Of a stretch of 64,000 bases of DNA, positions 11,312 to 24,942 are shown one piece after another; within the stretch, counting starts at the first letter, position 1; every line of letters begins with the position of its first letter. The notes beneath the pieces are model-generated. The model worked only from the letters and a program-made list of their open reading frames with translations. It had not been told where the DNA came from and searched no databases. The position numbers were made by a program, and so were the translations under genes. The DNA is taken from the NCBI GenBank assembly GCA_025267735.1, contig CM046307.1, positions 36,385,231 to 36,449,230 on the forward strand. Reading direction: 5' to 3'. Source of the DNA: Mactra quadrangularis. Its lineage: Eukaryota > Mollusca > Bivalvia > Venerida > Mactridae.

Positions 11312-14300
11312 TCTGACAATGAAATTTGCTTGTTGGCACAAAAACTGCAGTACAAGCAATTCAATAAACACATAATTAAAAATATAGAAAATCCTATATT
11401 ACTTCATTTTTATAAAAATAGCATCCAAGAATATATACATAAAAGTTAAATACATCAAATAGTTACTACTAATATAGAATAAATTTGAAGAATAAAAAGA
11501 AGACAGACACAACTAAAGTCAATTTAGCCTCTTTATAAAAAGCTTGAGATTTCTTTCATTTTTACTCTTTGACATTTCTTTATTACATACCCAAGCATGT
11601 AATAAATGACTAACAGTTAACAATCACTAATTATCATTAGGACAATAATAGTGTAAGAAAAATACCTAACAAAACACGATCAGTGTATTAATACATAGTT
11701 TATTATACATCTATGTATATGAAAATATTATAAAGACACCCTGTACACCTCATTTAAAATCTGGCCAGAATTGAGGTTATTTAGTAGAAACATTTCATGT
11801 AATTACCTTAGCTTTGATTCTTATCAAGAACTTCCCTCCACTCTGACTAATTTCAAAATTCTTCATTCTGATTGGTTGACCTGACAGCAGCATCCACATG
11901 GAAGCTTCTGATTGGTTGTTGAATGCACCTGACCCCACCCTGATGCTCTCAAATTAGTAAAACTATCTGGTTGTAGAGCGGGTATGGCAGGGAGCTACAG
12001 ATGTAGTGTCAGAGAGCATTAGTGGAAATCCATGCATTCTCTTAAACATTTTCTGATATTTCTGACCGGCAACATGGCACTGGGTTACCTACATAATATT
12101 TTTGGCACTGTCTCTTAGTTTGCGGCAGCCATCATGAATTCCTGAGCATACATACATGTGACAAACATGGAAGAGATGATTACATCCGGATCATTTATAC
12201 CAAATCACTATGGATATGCAACGATGGGAAAATGACTTTATACAGAACAAGGAAAAAACTTGGCTCTGAGGATTTTTTCTAACTATGGATTGAAGCTCCG
12301 TATGGCAGACTTAGAGCCCATACTTCCTTGCTATCCCATAGTTTTATTTAACTTATTATGGAATGTAAAGAAGTATGAGTTTTGTTTCTGCATGACATCG
12401 ATAGATGGAGTACCAAGGACAAACAGAACATAGGACAAGGAAAATCAACTTTGAATTATTCACAACATGAGGTAACTATATTTTTACTCCATTTTCATGT
12501 TAAACACAATGTAATAAAATGTTTCAAAAATTAATTTCAAATTTTGAGTTGAAATTTTATAAGTAATAAGAATATTATGTAGTCAAAGTTCAAATTCAAA
12601 TAAATCTAACTGTTAAAACTTCAGCCATCTATGACTTAAGTTTTGTAATTCTGGCCATGTATAAAAGTATGTTTACTCATCTACACAAAGCTGGTATAAG
12701 TTTGTATGTTATTTTGACAGAGTACACAATGTTAATCTCATGATATCCAAGGAGATATGTCAGTATACATGTCATATATAATTACAGATTATCTAAGAGA
12801 AACTCCTCTTAGGTCAAATACTAACATAAGTTGATACTATCTTATAACTGTAATACAAGATTATCTATTCTAGGGTTCAGAGGTTATACCATAAAGATGT
12901 CAGGGAGAATAACTCAACATGCCGACACTGAGACACAGCCACTTTAAGAAATACTGGTGTACAAAAGTACAATCATATATGACTAATCAAGTATTTCAAA
13001 TTCAGTTTTCAGAAAAGCTGCAAGTTTTCAAAAGGACAGCATTGGATACCCTAAATGTGGGCTGCTTGTCTCCTTAGGTACCTCATGCATGAGCTAAAAG
13101 TCTATGCAAAGACACCATCTTAGACAGCCCTAAAACATAACTCAACGCATATTATTCATATATTATACAGGCTTACATGTTTAAAATTGAAGTGAAAGAA
13201 ATTATTCTACTTTACAATGGATAAATTTTACTTAACATTGTGGCTGTTAAATATTTTTATCATAGAATTTTCTAGTCTCAAACATTGGCAAGAAAAACGG
13301 AACTAGATTGGGCCAGTCTCTGAAATCATTAAATAGTTTATATAACTATATGATAGAAGCCAACTTTTATGTTTAACTTATTTCATATTTCAGTCTAAGA
13401 GATAGTGAATAGAGAAGCTTCTCCCAAGCTCTCTCTGTGTATATACAAAACTTGTCTTTTTGCCATGTTTTCTAGATTTTCAGTGGCTGTTTCTGATCAA
13501 GATTACATAGTAGATTTTCCAAGCTTCTAAATGGATCATCTTGGAGGTTTTGGCAAATCGACAGCACGCCAAATAACCAATTTATCACTGTTTATATTTC
13601 CTTTACACTGCTGGGCTACTGATAACAGGCAAGCTACAGGAGCTCTCCAAGATGTTGTATTTAATGGGATATAAATACCACATGCTGTATTATGTGTTCT
13701 GGAGAGGAAAAATACTGTTAGGATAGCTTTTTTATGATAGCAGAAAGGTCAAGTGTGCTTGGGACTTAAGTTTGCTTTGAAATTGTTTTAAATGCTAAAA
13801 AAAAATATGTGGAAGTCCATTTCAATGCTTACCTGTGTATGTTTTTCTCTTTAAACTTATCAGTAATTTCTTATCAGAGTTTCAGAAGACATTGAAAAAC
13901 TGGTAAAGCATTCCAAGAAATATATTTTATTATTGGAATAAATTGGAGAACTTTTTCCTCAAAATTTAACATCAATTTTAAGTCAGTCCATTAGGAAAAC
14001 AGCTATGTTGCTTTATATCAATTATGATTTAAAACAATTATAATCATGAATTCTTAGATTGGAAACCTTATAAATGGCAATTAAGCCTTTAGGTCTTTAA
14101 AATTCATACATTAAATGTACATTATGATGGGACTAATAAACAAATACTAGTAACATTGTTTTCAAAATTCCCAAATAATATGAGTAACTTTTATAAACTT
14201 TCCATAATAATACAGAGTATACATAAGGTTTAAGCATTCATTTCATTCTCAGCCGCCAAGTAAAAACATTTAAATATGAAACAGACTGTGTAGCAAAATT

Positions 14301-15134
14301 CAAGAAATGCCAGATTTTTCCATTGTTGCATACCATGGCACACAGAATGGCATATGTTTAACTGGATGTATATTTTGTATATGTTAAACAGACCCTATCT
14401 TTAGTTAACTTAATATGAACCACATGTGCATATCCTTACCATGTTATATTAGATTACATGAAACCTGATATCTACAGACTCTAGCTCCCTTTATATGTGA
14501 TAGGGGTCTGATTAAGGGGAAACATATGTTTAAGGGATCTCTAAAAAATGCCAAGAAATTCCTTTATTACATTTACAGAAAAGCATAAAAATGGCTGTCC
14601 ATGTTCTTCTACAAATCAAGATAAAATAAATATCTACATTAGAGAAAAATCAGTTTGAGTTAACAGTTAAATATCTCAAAGATTCAATGGATTTTTTTAA
14701 AATCTTCTTAGGTCAGCAAGTATTTAGACAATTAGGCATAATGTGTACCTACACAGGATGTTTTCATTTCCAAGATTTTTGTAAATCATTTTTTCTTTAC
14801 CATACACTATAGTCTATCATTTAACAGAAGCACACATTGAATGCAGTATGGTGATTAGTATCTCTGAATGTTTGATACTAGAAACAATTATCTCTTCTAC
14901 TATCAGTAAGTCTGTTGGTTTTTATCTATTTTTTGTAGGAAGAACTCAACAGGGAATCATCTCTACTAACTGGATCACTGATAACATAATGATACCTAAC
15001 ACCTTCTAAGAATTGTAGGAGAAATAAGAATATACTTGAAGCAATTACACATCAGATCTGCTTGAAATACACAAAAAATAGAGCATTACTTATATATATT
15101 ACCTAGAAACCAACAAATGAAACATATTAAACAT

Positions 15135-15620
15135 TATGAGCCCTAAATGGGACAAATTCGATATTTTGAGCCCTTACACTTGTACAAGTCAAATTATAAG
15201 CCCTTACATGGTACACTTTTTAATTTGTTGAGCCCTAAATGGGACTAATTCAATATTTACTAGCCCTAACATGGTACCTAACTTAATTTTATGAGCCCTA
15301 AATGGGACTTTTATAATTCGAGCCCTAACATAGTACAGTCATATTATAAGCCCTAACATGGTACCCTTTTTAATTTTATTAGCCCTAAATGGGACAAACT
15401 TAATATTACAAGCCCTTATATGGTACATTTTTCAATGCTTTGAGCCTTAACTTGGTACAAATTCAATATTTTTTGGATCTAACATGGCATGTTTTTAATT
15501 TTATGAGTTCTGAAAGTGGCAATTTCAATACCAGTATGTTTAGCCCAAAGATTTTTATATTATAGGCCTGCAACAAAACAAATCAACTGCAATGAGCCTT
15601 AACATGGTGCATTTTTAATG
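15135..15620. repeat. Tandem repeat, ~32-36 bp unit AGCCCTAAATGGGAC / AGCCCTAACATGGTAC
   Basis: About 13 copies alternating AGCCCTAAATGGGACAAAT and AGCCCTTACATGGTACA, separated by A/T-rich spacers containing TTAAT or TCAATATT. It decays toward the right edge. Confidence 0.9.
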
Positions 15621-16820
15621 TCAATCTATTGAGACAATTAAAAATTACAAAGCTTAAAATAAATTTCGACATTTGATCTCTATCTAAGTCCAATACAGTA
15701 AATTATTTTATAATGACTATCTTGATCTGCAAAGTAATGCTGTTTTTGACAGTCACTAAGTTCAAAATGTTTTATTTGAGAAGACAAATGTCCATATACT
15801 TAGACCATTCAGCTATTAAGACCATGGTCATAATTGCAGAATATGACTATATAAGAGTCCAATACAACTTCTCCGAACAGGATTTCACATTGTTCATCAA
15901 CACTTTTATTTGCTAAGCTGTGCTCCCATCCATATGCACCATCCTGGGGTCAAATGATCAGCTCATAAACTTACATACAGCTCTGAAAGCCTTGTTTTAT
16001 AAAATTATTAAATTAAATAAAAATATTCTATAAATATTTAAGTAAATGCACGGTTTAATGAAAAGGCAGATTTCAACACATAATTAAAGTCAAAGCTAGA
16101 TAATTTCTACAACAGCCTTCAAACAATTATCTTAAATTTGTACCTGGCTGAAAACTTTTCTATTTTAATTTGGCAGAAATTCAGTTTCTCTCTACACAAC
16201 CACATAATGTTTATTGATGCAGATACAAAATCTCATTATTAACAAACAGGTGTCCAATTCAATCTGATTTTTTATCCCATGAAAGATTTGCAATATAATA
16301 TTTACTTATACCAGAAATAAATTTACAATTAAATTAATCACACATATTTCACATGTAAAATCTAGTAGATTAAAAGATTGGAATTATGAATTAATCTAAT
16401 TTTATCATAAAATGATAGTTAGAAAAAAACATGACTTACAATGCATCAGATATCATCAATTTATTAGAAATTTTAACTCAATATAATATAAATCTCTAAG
16501 GTGTGTTTATTTAAGCTCATTTACCAGGCTTTTCTTTTACCTGTACTCCCTCACTGTTTTACAAAAAGGTGAAACCAAACATACCAAGAACAGCAATGGT
16601 CACAAGAAAACAACACAGACCTTCCACACAGTCAAATAGCAAAGAGGGAGATGTGTTAAGATTTTAAACTTTTGTTATTAACGAGATGCCACAAACAAAA
16701 CATGAAAACAACAATTAACCTAAAGAGCTAACAACATCTTAGTTGGAGAAAATCAACATTATTTATTGTATTTCCATTAAAAACTGTGATCTGCTATAGC
16801 TGTGAAATGAACCCTGGGCC

Positions 16821-17124
16821 AACAAGTAAATCTGTGAGCTAATGCTCACTAGTGATACCCCCGCAGTGAGAAATATGACTATCATAATGTAACTTTCATT
16901 TAACGAAATCTAAAAATATGCGACAAACAGGAAGTAGATGAGCAAGGAGCATGAAATCGCTTTACACCACATGGGACTATGGGATGAAGCAATATGCAAA
17001 GTATTAGGCTGCTGCATGTTATAGTTGCTGAGAAAACTGCGACGGAAATTTTGTAACGGACGGACGGACGCACGCATGGACAAGGGTAAAACAGTATACC
17101 CCCCTCTTCTTCGAAGCGGGATAT
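16821..17124 (+). repeat. Dispersed ~304-bp repeat (SINE-like), copy 1
   Basis: Runs from AACAAGTAAATCTGTGAGCT to CTTCTTCGAAGCGGG and is almost identical to 25237-25553. It contains a GGACGGACGGACG run and near-end inverted GATACCCCC/TATACCCCC blocks. It is non-coding; the Arg/Cys-rich minus-strand open frame is a shadow. The family class is not certain. Confidence 0.8.
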
Positions 17125-17589
17125 AAAAAAAATTTTACCATAATAATCAATGTATGTCAAAAGTAAGAAACATTAATAATATGCTCATTTTTTTGCCAAT
17201 CAATTTCAGATATTGAATTATGTAGAATAAGGTATATTTTTTGAATGTCATACAATTATCATACTTATGTTTATTACCCTTCCGACTTTGAACTGCAACA
17301 TTTATGATGTAGCCTTAGGATAATTTTTTTGTATGAATTTTTGTGAAAAGGTACACAGGATGTTAACCAGCATACAACATAGCTGTGATCAAGGGTTTAA
17401 CAAAATTCTGAATTTAAAAGGAGTCAATTAAATCATATTTTAGACACCCAAGCAGGTTTACGCCTTTGAAACTGTTACATTTTATTTATATGTCATTTGA
17501 AAGTAAGCTGTTTTAGATTTTCAATAATCAAATTAAAAATGATACAGTATAGTCATCACTTTAACCCGCTTTAGTCTGAAGAACAGGAC

Positions 17590-17690
17590 TAGTGAAATTT
17601 GATTTGGAAATAATTGATTCATACAGTTGGGCTAGTTGATAATTTTGCTCATTACTATAAAATTTAATAAATCAGGCTAGAGCTCTTAAC
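17590..17690. repeat. GGGCTAGTTGATAAT dispersed repeat fragment
   Basis: Contains TTGGGCTAGTTGATAATTTT and AATCAGGCTAGAGCT. Inverted or direct kin are at 21785-21915 and 48360-48530 (TTGGGCTAGTAGGTAA). A low-copy family, not recognised. Confidence 0.5.
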
Positions 17691-17728
17691 AATTTATCTA
17701 AATTTAAGGCAATGGCTGGCAATAATTA

Positions 17729-18080
17729 AGGGACTTTAGTCAGTTATTTCCCCTAGTATACTCTTCAAAATAGGTAGGTCTAATTAGTTGGATTACTCGG
17801 ATTTTACTCTTACTTTTCAATGTTAATTTGCCAAATTTAATCTTAAATAACGTTTTTGTATATCATTTAATTTGTTTGAAATTCAAGCTAATTATTTTTA
17901 AGTTGAAGAACTATCTAAATTCCATCACTTCTGTTAATATCTTCATTAACAAGATGAAATATTTTGTTACCCTTACATAGGAATTCAATGATAAAATCCG
18001 AGGATTCCAACTGTAAGGACCTACTCACCAATTGGATTGCTTCAGATTTTATCAGGGAAAGATAACTGACTAAAGTCCCT
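17729..18080. mobile_element. MITE family 2 (AGGGACTTTAGTCAGTTA ends), copy 1
   Basis: 352 bp. The left end AGGGACTTTAGTCAGTTATT is inverted at the right end as GATAACTGACTAAAGTCCCT. A second intact copy is at 43454-43815, with the same interior landmarks (ATTACTCGGATTTTAC, ATTGGATTGCTTCAGATTTT), and a broken one at 24943-25780. Non-coding. Confidence 0.85.
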
Positions 18081-19661
18081 AATAGGGCAGGGAATTTTTG
18101 AAAGGGAAAGGGCTAATTAAGGTATGAGAACCTTACAATTAGACATCCATGGTCTTGTAACTATATTCATGCAACTAACTCACTATATAGAAAACTACAA
18201 GAGGTAATACACACTGACAACATTATTTAACTTAAGCAAGTATTATTTTAATTGTATTATTTTATTGGTCGATAGTCAAAGCCTCCTGTGCAATTTTTCC
18301 CAAAATAAAAAAAGAAATTCTTCAAAATTAGGTCCCAATTGCATGTAATGTAGAATACATAAACATTCCTTTGTGGACTGATTTTGAATAGTTTCATAAA
18401 TAATTGTAATCTCATGAGGTTTTTTTCTGATTATTTTCAATTTATAACAAAATGAAAGTAGGCTGCTCCCACAATGCAGATTTCCAGATGGCAATCAACA
18501 AGAGACTTTAGAATCTTCCTTTTGGACTTAATAAACCTAACATTGATCATAATGAAATATGTACTGTTGTTAATAGGAGTTACCTTTAATTTAATTTCAA
18601 TTTATAAAACATTTTAAATGGAATGATTACTTATTGACAGGTCTTTATCTATGTATTAACATAAATGTTATTTGAAATGGAAAAAGTGCCAATGATTAAG
18701 TGTAGTAAAATTAATGTCAGACATTAATTATTAATGATTAATTTTTATTTTTTTTACCTCTTCCTGTCAACATTTTTGTCACCAGACTTCGTGTATTAAC
18801 AAATAAAAAAACTCACGCCTTAGGGAATGTAACAAAGAACACATTATAACTATACTGACATCCAATCAAAGACTCAGGACATAAATATTGTAACTATATC
18901 AGAGTAATCCAAGAGATAACCCTAATATTACACCAAATACCTTGAAATTAACACAATGTGTCAGTGAATTTTATCTATTTCCTGCAACAAAAAGCTTCTG
19001 CAAATTGTTAAACAATGTAGACAAAGCTCACATTTTTTCTTAAGAACAAACATGACAAATATAATGAAAACAAGCCCTTAGCTTTCAGCACATCAATGAT
19101 ATATCTAAAACCAACCATTATGTTACTCATACATTATACAGATTCATAAGACGGCCTTTATTATAATTAGAAATGTTCTTTTGATATAAAAGTTATTTCT
19201 TAATTTATGATAAAAAATCTATTAAACAAGTCAGCCCAGATATTTTCACAAGTGCAGTATCCAAAAGTGAATATATATGTTTTTAAACTCATGAGTTTAA
19301 ATAAATAGTTCAAAATGGACAAATATTCCATTTCTTTCATGTTTTTTCTGATTTTGTAGGAGATACATAGTGCAAAAATATTAGGTGATGTTAATTTTTT
19401 CTCCACTAAAATGATGTCACTTTGTTGTTTGAAAATCATTTTCCAAAATGAAATTATAAGTTTGTATACTGTATCATATACTTTAATTGAAAATCACAAT
19501 TAGAAACAAAGTAAGGTTTTTTTATAGTTCACCACATCGTATCAACCATCCAGACCATGCAGAGGCTGAAGAATTCACAATTGTATGAAACAACCCTAGA
19601 TTTCTGGAAAACAAGACTCAACCTACCATTTATAAATTCCCTAACTTATCCACTAGGTATA

Positions 19662-20045
19662 TACAGTACCCACCAAAAGTTTGGAGACATTTTCAGATTG
19701 TAGGCCTGTTATATATATAATAGCTTATAGCTAACATTTGATAATTGTTTATTTTGAAATGCTTTGCAGTTTGGCATTATTTTTTTGGTGATCATTATTA
19801 TTAACGGAGACAACAAAAAAAGCATAAAAACTTTGTTCTGGAAAATTATTACAATAATCATGTTCTTTGAGGCTTTATGATGTTAGATGCTGAATCTTAT
19901 AAAGTGTTGAATTCATGAAATTTGTTTTCATTTTATAACAAAACATACTTAAATATATTAAACATATTGTTTCTACAAAAAGAATCGTCAAAATTCAAGA
20001 ACTGTAGTAAATTTCTTTTGTCTCCAAACTTTTGGTGGGTACTTA
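19662..20045. mobile_element. MITE family 1 (CAGTACCCACCAAAAGTTTG ends), copy A
   Basis: The left end TACAGTACCCACCAAAAGTT (then TGGAGACATTTTCA) is inverted at the right as GTCTCCAAACTTTTGGTGGG. Ends are TA, so it is a Tc1/mariner-type non-autonomous element. Internal landmarks GATGCTGAATCTTATAAA and TTAAATATATTAAA recur in copies B, C and D. Confidence 0.88.
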
Positions 20046-21489
20046 TATAGGGGTTTGACATATTTTTTAAGAATGGACAACAACCAACCATATATTTTAC
20101 TTGCCCAAAACAAATGTTTACTAGCAGCAAAAAGTTCCCTGAAACCAAATCTAGACAATATTATGTCTTAGGGGCAATAGGATGACCTTTAATGTTGAGC
20201 CCTCAGTATTGAACCTTAAGTATAGAGAAGCTTTAAGAAATAAGTCTTTTTTTTAAACTAATAATTTCACTAACTAGTAATCTGCAGAATAAAATTGTAT
20301 ATACATCAACAAATACATTATCTATACATGTACTAGCTGGGTGTTGAAAGGTCTAATATTATTCAAATACTGACAAAAGTTGCTAATTTTAAAATGATAT
20401 AGACTCAAATCAACGCATGAAATCATCAGTAAGGGTGTACAGAATTCATTGTTACAATATCAATGCAAACTTTGTTTCATTCATAAAGACTCAGTTCTAA
20501 TTCCTTACAGATCTATATACAATACAAACGCATACTTCATATTTCAACATCTATACATTATCTTAAATATTAGAAACCTTGAAGAGAAAAAAATGTACAT
20601 GATTTGATTCCAAGGGGTGAAAAAGGAGAACAAAACTTAATATTTTCATATTTGATTTGGCAACTATTAATAAATTCCTAAAACATTAACAAAAATCCCT
20701 GTGGAGATACCTCAATGTTTCAAGAAGTTTTTCTTAACCAGTAACCATGGCAACCAATTATTTATTAGCAACAGCTGAAGGTAGCTAGCTCTGGTAAAAC
20801 ATCACATACAGAAGCTGTAGAGTATTAAAAATGGAGATCTGCCAAGATTTGCACTGTGTGTGTGTGCGCATGTGGCCACAAGCCTGGAGTATTACTACTG
20901 TACGTGTTTCTACTACTGTTCAATCTGGGATAAATTCAAATGTGTTAAGATATGGAGCTCCTGTTGAAATGATAATAAGGGGGACAGCAAAGGGAGCTAT
21001 ATAGCAACACTTATAGATATTAGAACAGAATGTGCGCAATGCTCATTTTATCATTTTTAAATTACATTAAAGCTTGTAGTATTCTTTTGACTGAATATTT
21101 AACAATAAAAACACAACAGGGAATCAAATTAAGCAAAGCAATAAAGATAAATGTATAAAAGATTGAGAGATTTCAAGTTCTTTAAAATAATCATAACTTT
21201 TGAGTTATATGCTCACATAATGATATATAACTTTTTGACAACATTACTGTAGAATATCTAAACATATATTTACCATGACACAGAATCTTATCAAGTACTT
21301 TCTAATAATGATAGAATAACAAAATAAGGAAATACCAATGGAATCTGCATCTTGCAAATATTATACACTGTTAACATTGTTTTCTATTATGTTTTATTTT
21401 TATATGTGGTGCATTGCCCGCATTGTTGACAATTTTTCAATCATATGAAAAAAATCACACAAAACTGTGATCTAGATGCAAGCAAATCA

Positions 21490-21675
21490 ACCAGTACTGA
21501 GCATATACCTCTCACCAGAGACTGGCCCTATACTTGATACAGCAGTAGGAGGGAAGGTATCAAGTATTTCATCATCCAGGCAGGTATGCAGGTCACTCTC
21601 AGAAATTGAACCAACAACCTCTTGATTGGCAATCAGATCTGCTACAGACAGAGCTACCCAAGCAGGCTTGGTATT
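21490..21675 (-). repeat. tRNA-headed SINE-like repeat, minus strand
   Basis: On the minus strand GGGTAGCTCTGTCTGTAGCA resembles an A box region and GGTTGTTGGTTCAATTTC a B box. The order and spacing fit a tRNA-derived SINE head; the rest of the body runs toward 21490. No clear tail or target duplication. Confidence 0.5.
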
Positions 21676-22447
21676 TTATTACTATCATCAAGAGTTATGA
21701 CTACCTCAACACAAACCTCTCATACTGTAGTATGATAGTTAATGTATGGTTGACAAAAATACAAAGCTTCTCATTAAGTTTCAACTAGCTCTAGCCTGAT
21801 TTATTATGTTTTACATTTATTTCCCAAATAATCAACTAGCCCAATAATTTTATAATATACAGAGTAATTATCACAAGCCCCATTTTTTACTTGTCATAGG
21901 CTTCAGGCTAGTGAAATAAAGTGAAGACTGAAACTATGGTACACTTATAGTATGATAAATTTATCAAGTTTTTACAGTAGTAAGTATAATGTTTCATGCT
22001 ATAAAAGTCCAGAAATCTTTTACAATCAACACCAACATCCCCCCTCCCTGCAAAAATAGAAGAATTATATAGCTATTTTATCAGCAATGAGTCAGGACAT
22101 TTTGATTGAATGAGACAATGGAATAAAACATTGAAAAATCACTATAAGAATGAAAATAATACAATGAATGAGTCAAAACATTGTCAACATGCAGATATCT
22201 TATGAGTTGTTGACTTATAACGATAATGACAATTGAATGTCTTATCAACTAGTAAGTCTGGGAGCAAAAACTGAATTGCATGAGTCTGATGATAAAAACT
22301 TAACATAGCATCTTCAAGAGTGATTCAAAGACAGAGAGGGAGGAGAGAAAGCTGGGGAAAGGGGGAATCAAACAACTTTACTCGGCTTTCATGATGAACT
22401 GTTGATTAAATTATTAAACAAGAAATGTAATGTGGAAACCAATTTAA

Positions 22448-22719
22448 AGCCGGATTTAAAATCATTAACCCAAAAATTACAAAGGGAAATAATCCATACT
22501 AAAGCTAAGTCCAGTTGTGGTTACTGTCTAATTCTGTTCATCACATGGTATGTTATCATTGTATAAAGTTTCATAAAGATCTGACAATAAATGGCAGAAA
22601 TATATGCTAAATTGAAAACTTTAACACAATTGTTAACGACACCGGATGCCCGCACGCCCACCTGCCCGCCGGTGTTTCGCCAAACTATTAGCCCAATTTT
22701 TTCGTTGAAAAATCCGGCT
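22448..22719. mobile_element. 272-bp element with AGCCGGATTT inverted ends
   Basis: AGCCGGATTT at the left is matched, inverted, by AAATCCGGCT at the right. A CpG-rich stretch (GCCCGCACGCCCACC) lies near the right end. Interior phrases such as TAAAGTTTCATAAAGATCTG are common in molluscan dispersed repeats as I remember them. Non-coding. Confidence 0.65.
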
Positions 22720-22747
22720 AATAAATAATGTTGAATAAAGTTGCTAT

Positions 22748-22872
22748 TTTCATTATTATTGTTATTATCATTATTATTATTATTATAAAAATATATTACA
22801 TCATTAACTAGCAGACGTAATTATTATTTTTATCATTATTATAACAATTGTTATTACGATTATTATTACAGT
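22748..22872. repeat. ATT/TTA microsatellite
   Basis: Interrupted ATT triplet run with a central break around 22790-22820. Confidence 0.9.
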
Positions 22873-23747
22873 ATAAAAATTATAAATTAGTATTTTGTAT
22901 TAAAGGGCCAGTATGATCAGTGTCCCAACTTAACCTAATGTTGGGCTTAGGTGCCAGTCACAAGTAATTTGTTAGGGACCACAATCCCATCCATATAATA
23001 ATGTATAAGTCAAAGTTGAAAAATATAGAAATCTGAAACTGAACAGACCATCAGACTCTAACAATAAGCTACAAGAACCCTAACACACAATATAACAATA
23101 TGAAAACAATAAAAAAAAGAGAAATAAGGGGTAAAAATGAGTAAAATTCATAAGGGAGTAATTAAGTTGTACACCAAGCCTAACAGATAACTGTATGTTC
23201 AACAGATGTTTACTCTGATAGAAACAGTAGTTGAACCATAAAATACTTTCAGACTTGATAATCAAATGATTAACTAAATTGTTTCAAGTATAAAGTAGAG
23301 TATTTACAGCTGGTCAGATTGTATATAAACAATGTACAAGGGGTGTTAGTATTAGACTAGCATATTTGATGTAAAGTATTTCAATAATTTTCCTCCTCCA
23401 TGCTACACCCATGGTGATGTTGCACATATGGCTACAATCTGTGTGTGCTGGCTTCACTTTAATTTGTAATGATTGTCTCGCTTTGTATACAAGTCATGCA
23501 TTTGTACAGCAGAAAACATAAGTAAAATATTGTAGTACAATGTAACGTATGTATGGGTGGAAATTCAAAGTTTTGAAATTACTGAAAACATATTTTCACA
23601 ATTATACAGCTATAGACAGATTTCATATAAACTAAAAAACAGTAAATTTTTCTCTAACTACTGAGATCAGTATCAATACTGAAAACTTTCACCCATGAAT
23701 GTATTGCCTTTTTGCATTTTAAAACTTGGTTTCTATGTATCCAGGAC

Positions 23748-24297
23748 TGACCTTGATTCGTGGTGTTAAGCATTCAAAACAATAAAATGTCATTAAAAAA
23801 ATTCATTTCATTGATAACTTGCTTTATTTACACTATCAATCTATTTTGCACCAATATCGATCAATAACTCTGTCTGAAGTGCAAATAAAACCAGTTGAAA
23901 CACATAAAATCAAACTCCAACCGTATAACGGCAGCCATCTTGAAACATGTATCTTAGATTCGCGGGGTGTGACATCATTGAAATAAGGCCAGTTAAAAAT
24001 ATCTATTTGTGTCTAGTATCACAGATTTGACGAAAAACATTGCAGACAAAACTTTGTGGTTATTTTATTTTTATGTTTTCGGTGAATAATTGGTTAGTAT
24101 TCAAATCAACATATTTAGGAATAAGATAACGGAGTGTAATTGTGTAAACTCAAATAAGTTTAGCAAAAAAAACCTGTTTAAAGCATTTTGCTCAAGTTGA
24201 CATACCGTATAACCCAGTAATAAATGTGATGTCAGTTAATAGCCTCGGTTTCGAATGTTTGAACATAAACAAAAATGGCCACGAATCAAGGTTGGTC
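23748..24297. mobile_element. Inverted-repeat element with CCTTGATTCGTGG ends
   Basis: TGACCTTGATTCGTGG at 23748 pairs with CCACGAATCAAGGTTGGTC at the right. A second block (CATTCAAAAC / GTTTCGAATG) extends the arms with gaps. Interior is CpG-containing and non-coding. The superfamily is not clear. Confidence 0.55.
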
Positions 24298-24516
24298 GCG
24301 AACTTAGGTATGTTGCCAATATGTTTTATATTATGAATAAGAACATATTTTCTATCAAAATTAAGACTTGATTTAATCACATAGAACAGAATCCTTAGAA
24401 GCTAGCAACTTCCCCACAGGAAAAAATAACATATAAATACTAACAGGAGTGATTATCAATCAAATACTATCAGTGATAATTATATTACTCCAGCAAATTA
24501 GATACATGACTAAGTA

Positions 24517-24889
24517 TACAGTACCCACCAAAAGTTTGGAGACATTTTCACTTTGTAGGCCTGCTGAATAGCTTTAATCTAAAATTTGATAACTGTTTAT
24601 TCAGAAACTCTTTAAAGTTTTGCTTTAATTTTTGGTTTTCATAATAATTATAACTGAGACTACAAAAATAGCATATAAGCTATGTTATATGGAAACAATT
24701 AGCATGGTTTTGAGGCTTTAGGATGTCAGATGCTGAATCTTATAAATGTGTTGCATTCATGAAAATTGTTTTTCATTTTATCACCAACCATACTTAAATA
24801 TATTAAAACTAACGATTCAACCAAAATAATCATCAAAATTCAAGAATTGTGGTAATTTTTTTGTCTCCATACTTTTGGTGGGTACTGTA
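24517..24889. mobile_element. MITE family 1, copy B
   Basis: Left end TACAGTACCCACCAAAAGTT and right end CTTTTGGTGGGTACTGTA are bounded by TA. Interior matches copy A (GATGCTGAATCTTATAAA). Confidence 0.88.
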
Positions 24890-24942
24890 GGTGTTCAGAT
24901 AATACTATAATTAATCAACATCTGTATGCAAGAATAAGAAAC

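Noticed and set aside
11129..11449. 106-residue plus-strand open frame
   Set aside because: It crosses the end of an inverted-repeat element, has no recognisable domain, and its A/T-rich second half looks non-coding.
12169..12237. 22-codon ATG frame MEEMITSGSFIPNHYGYATM
   Set aside because: Good start context but too short, no match, no conserved neighbour; mentioned only as part of a possible non-coding unit.
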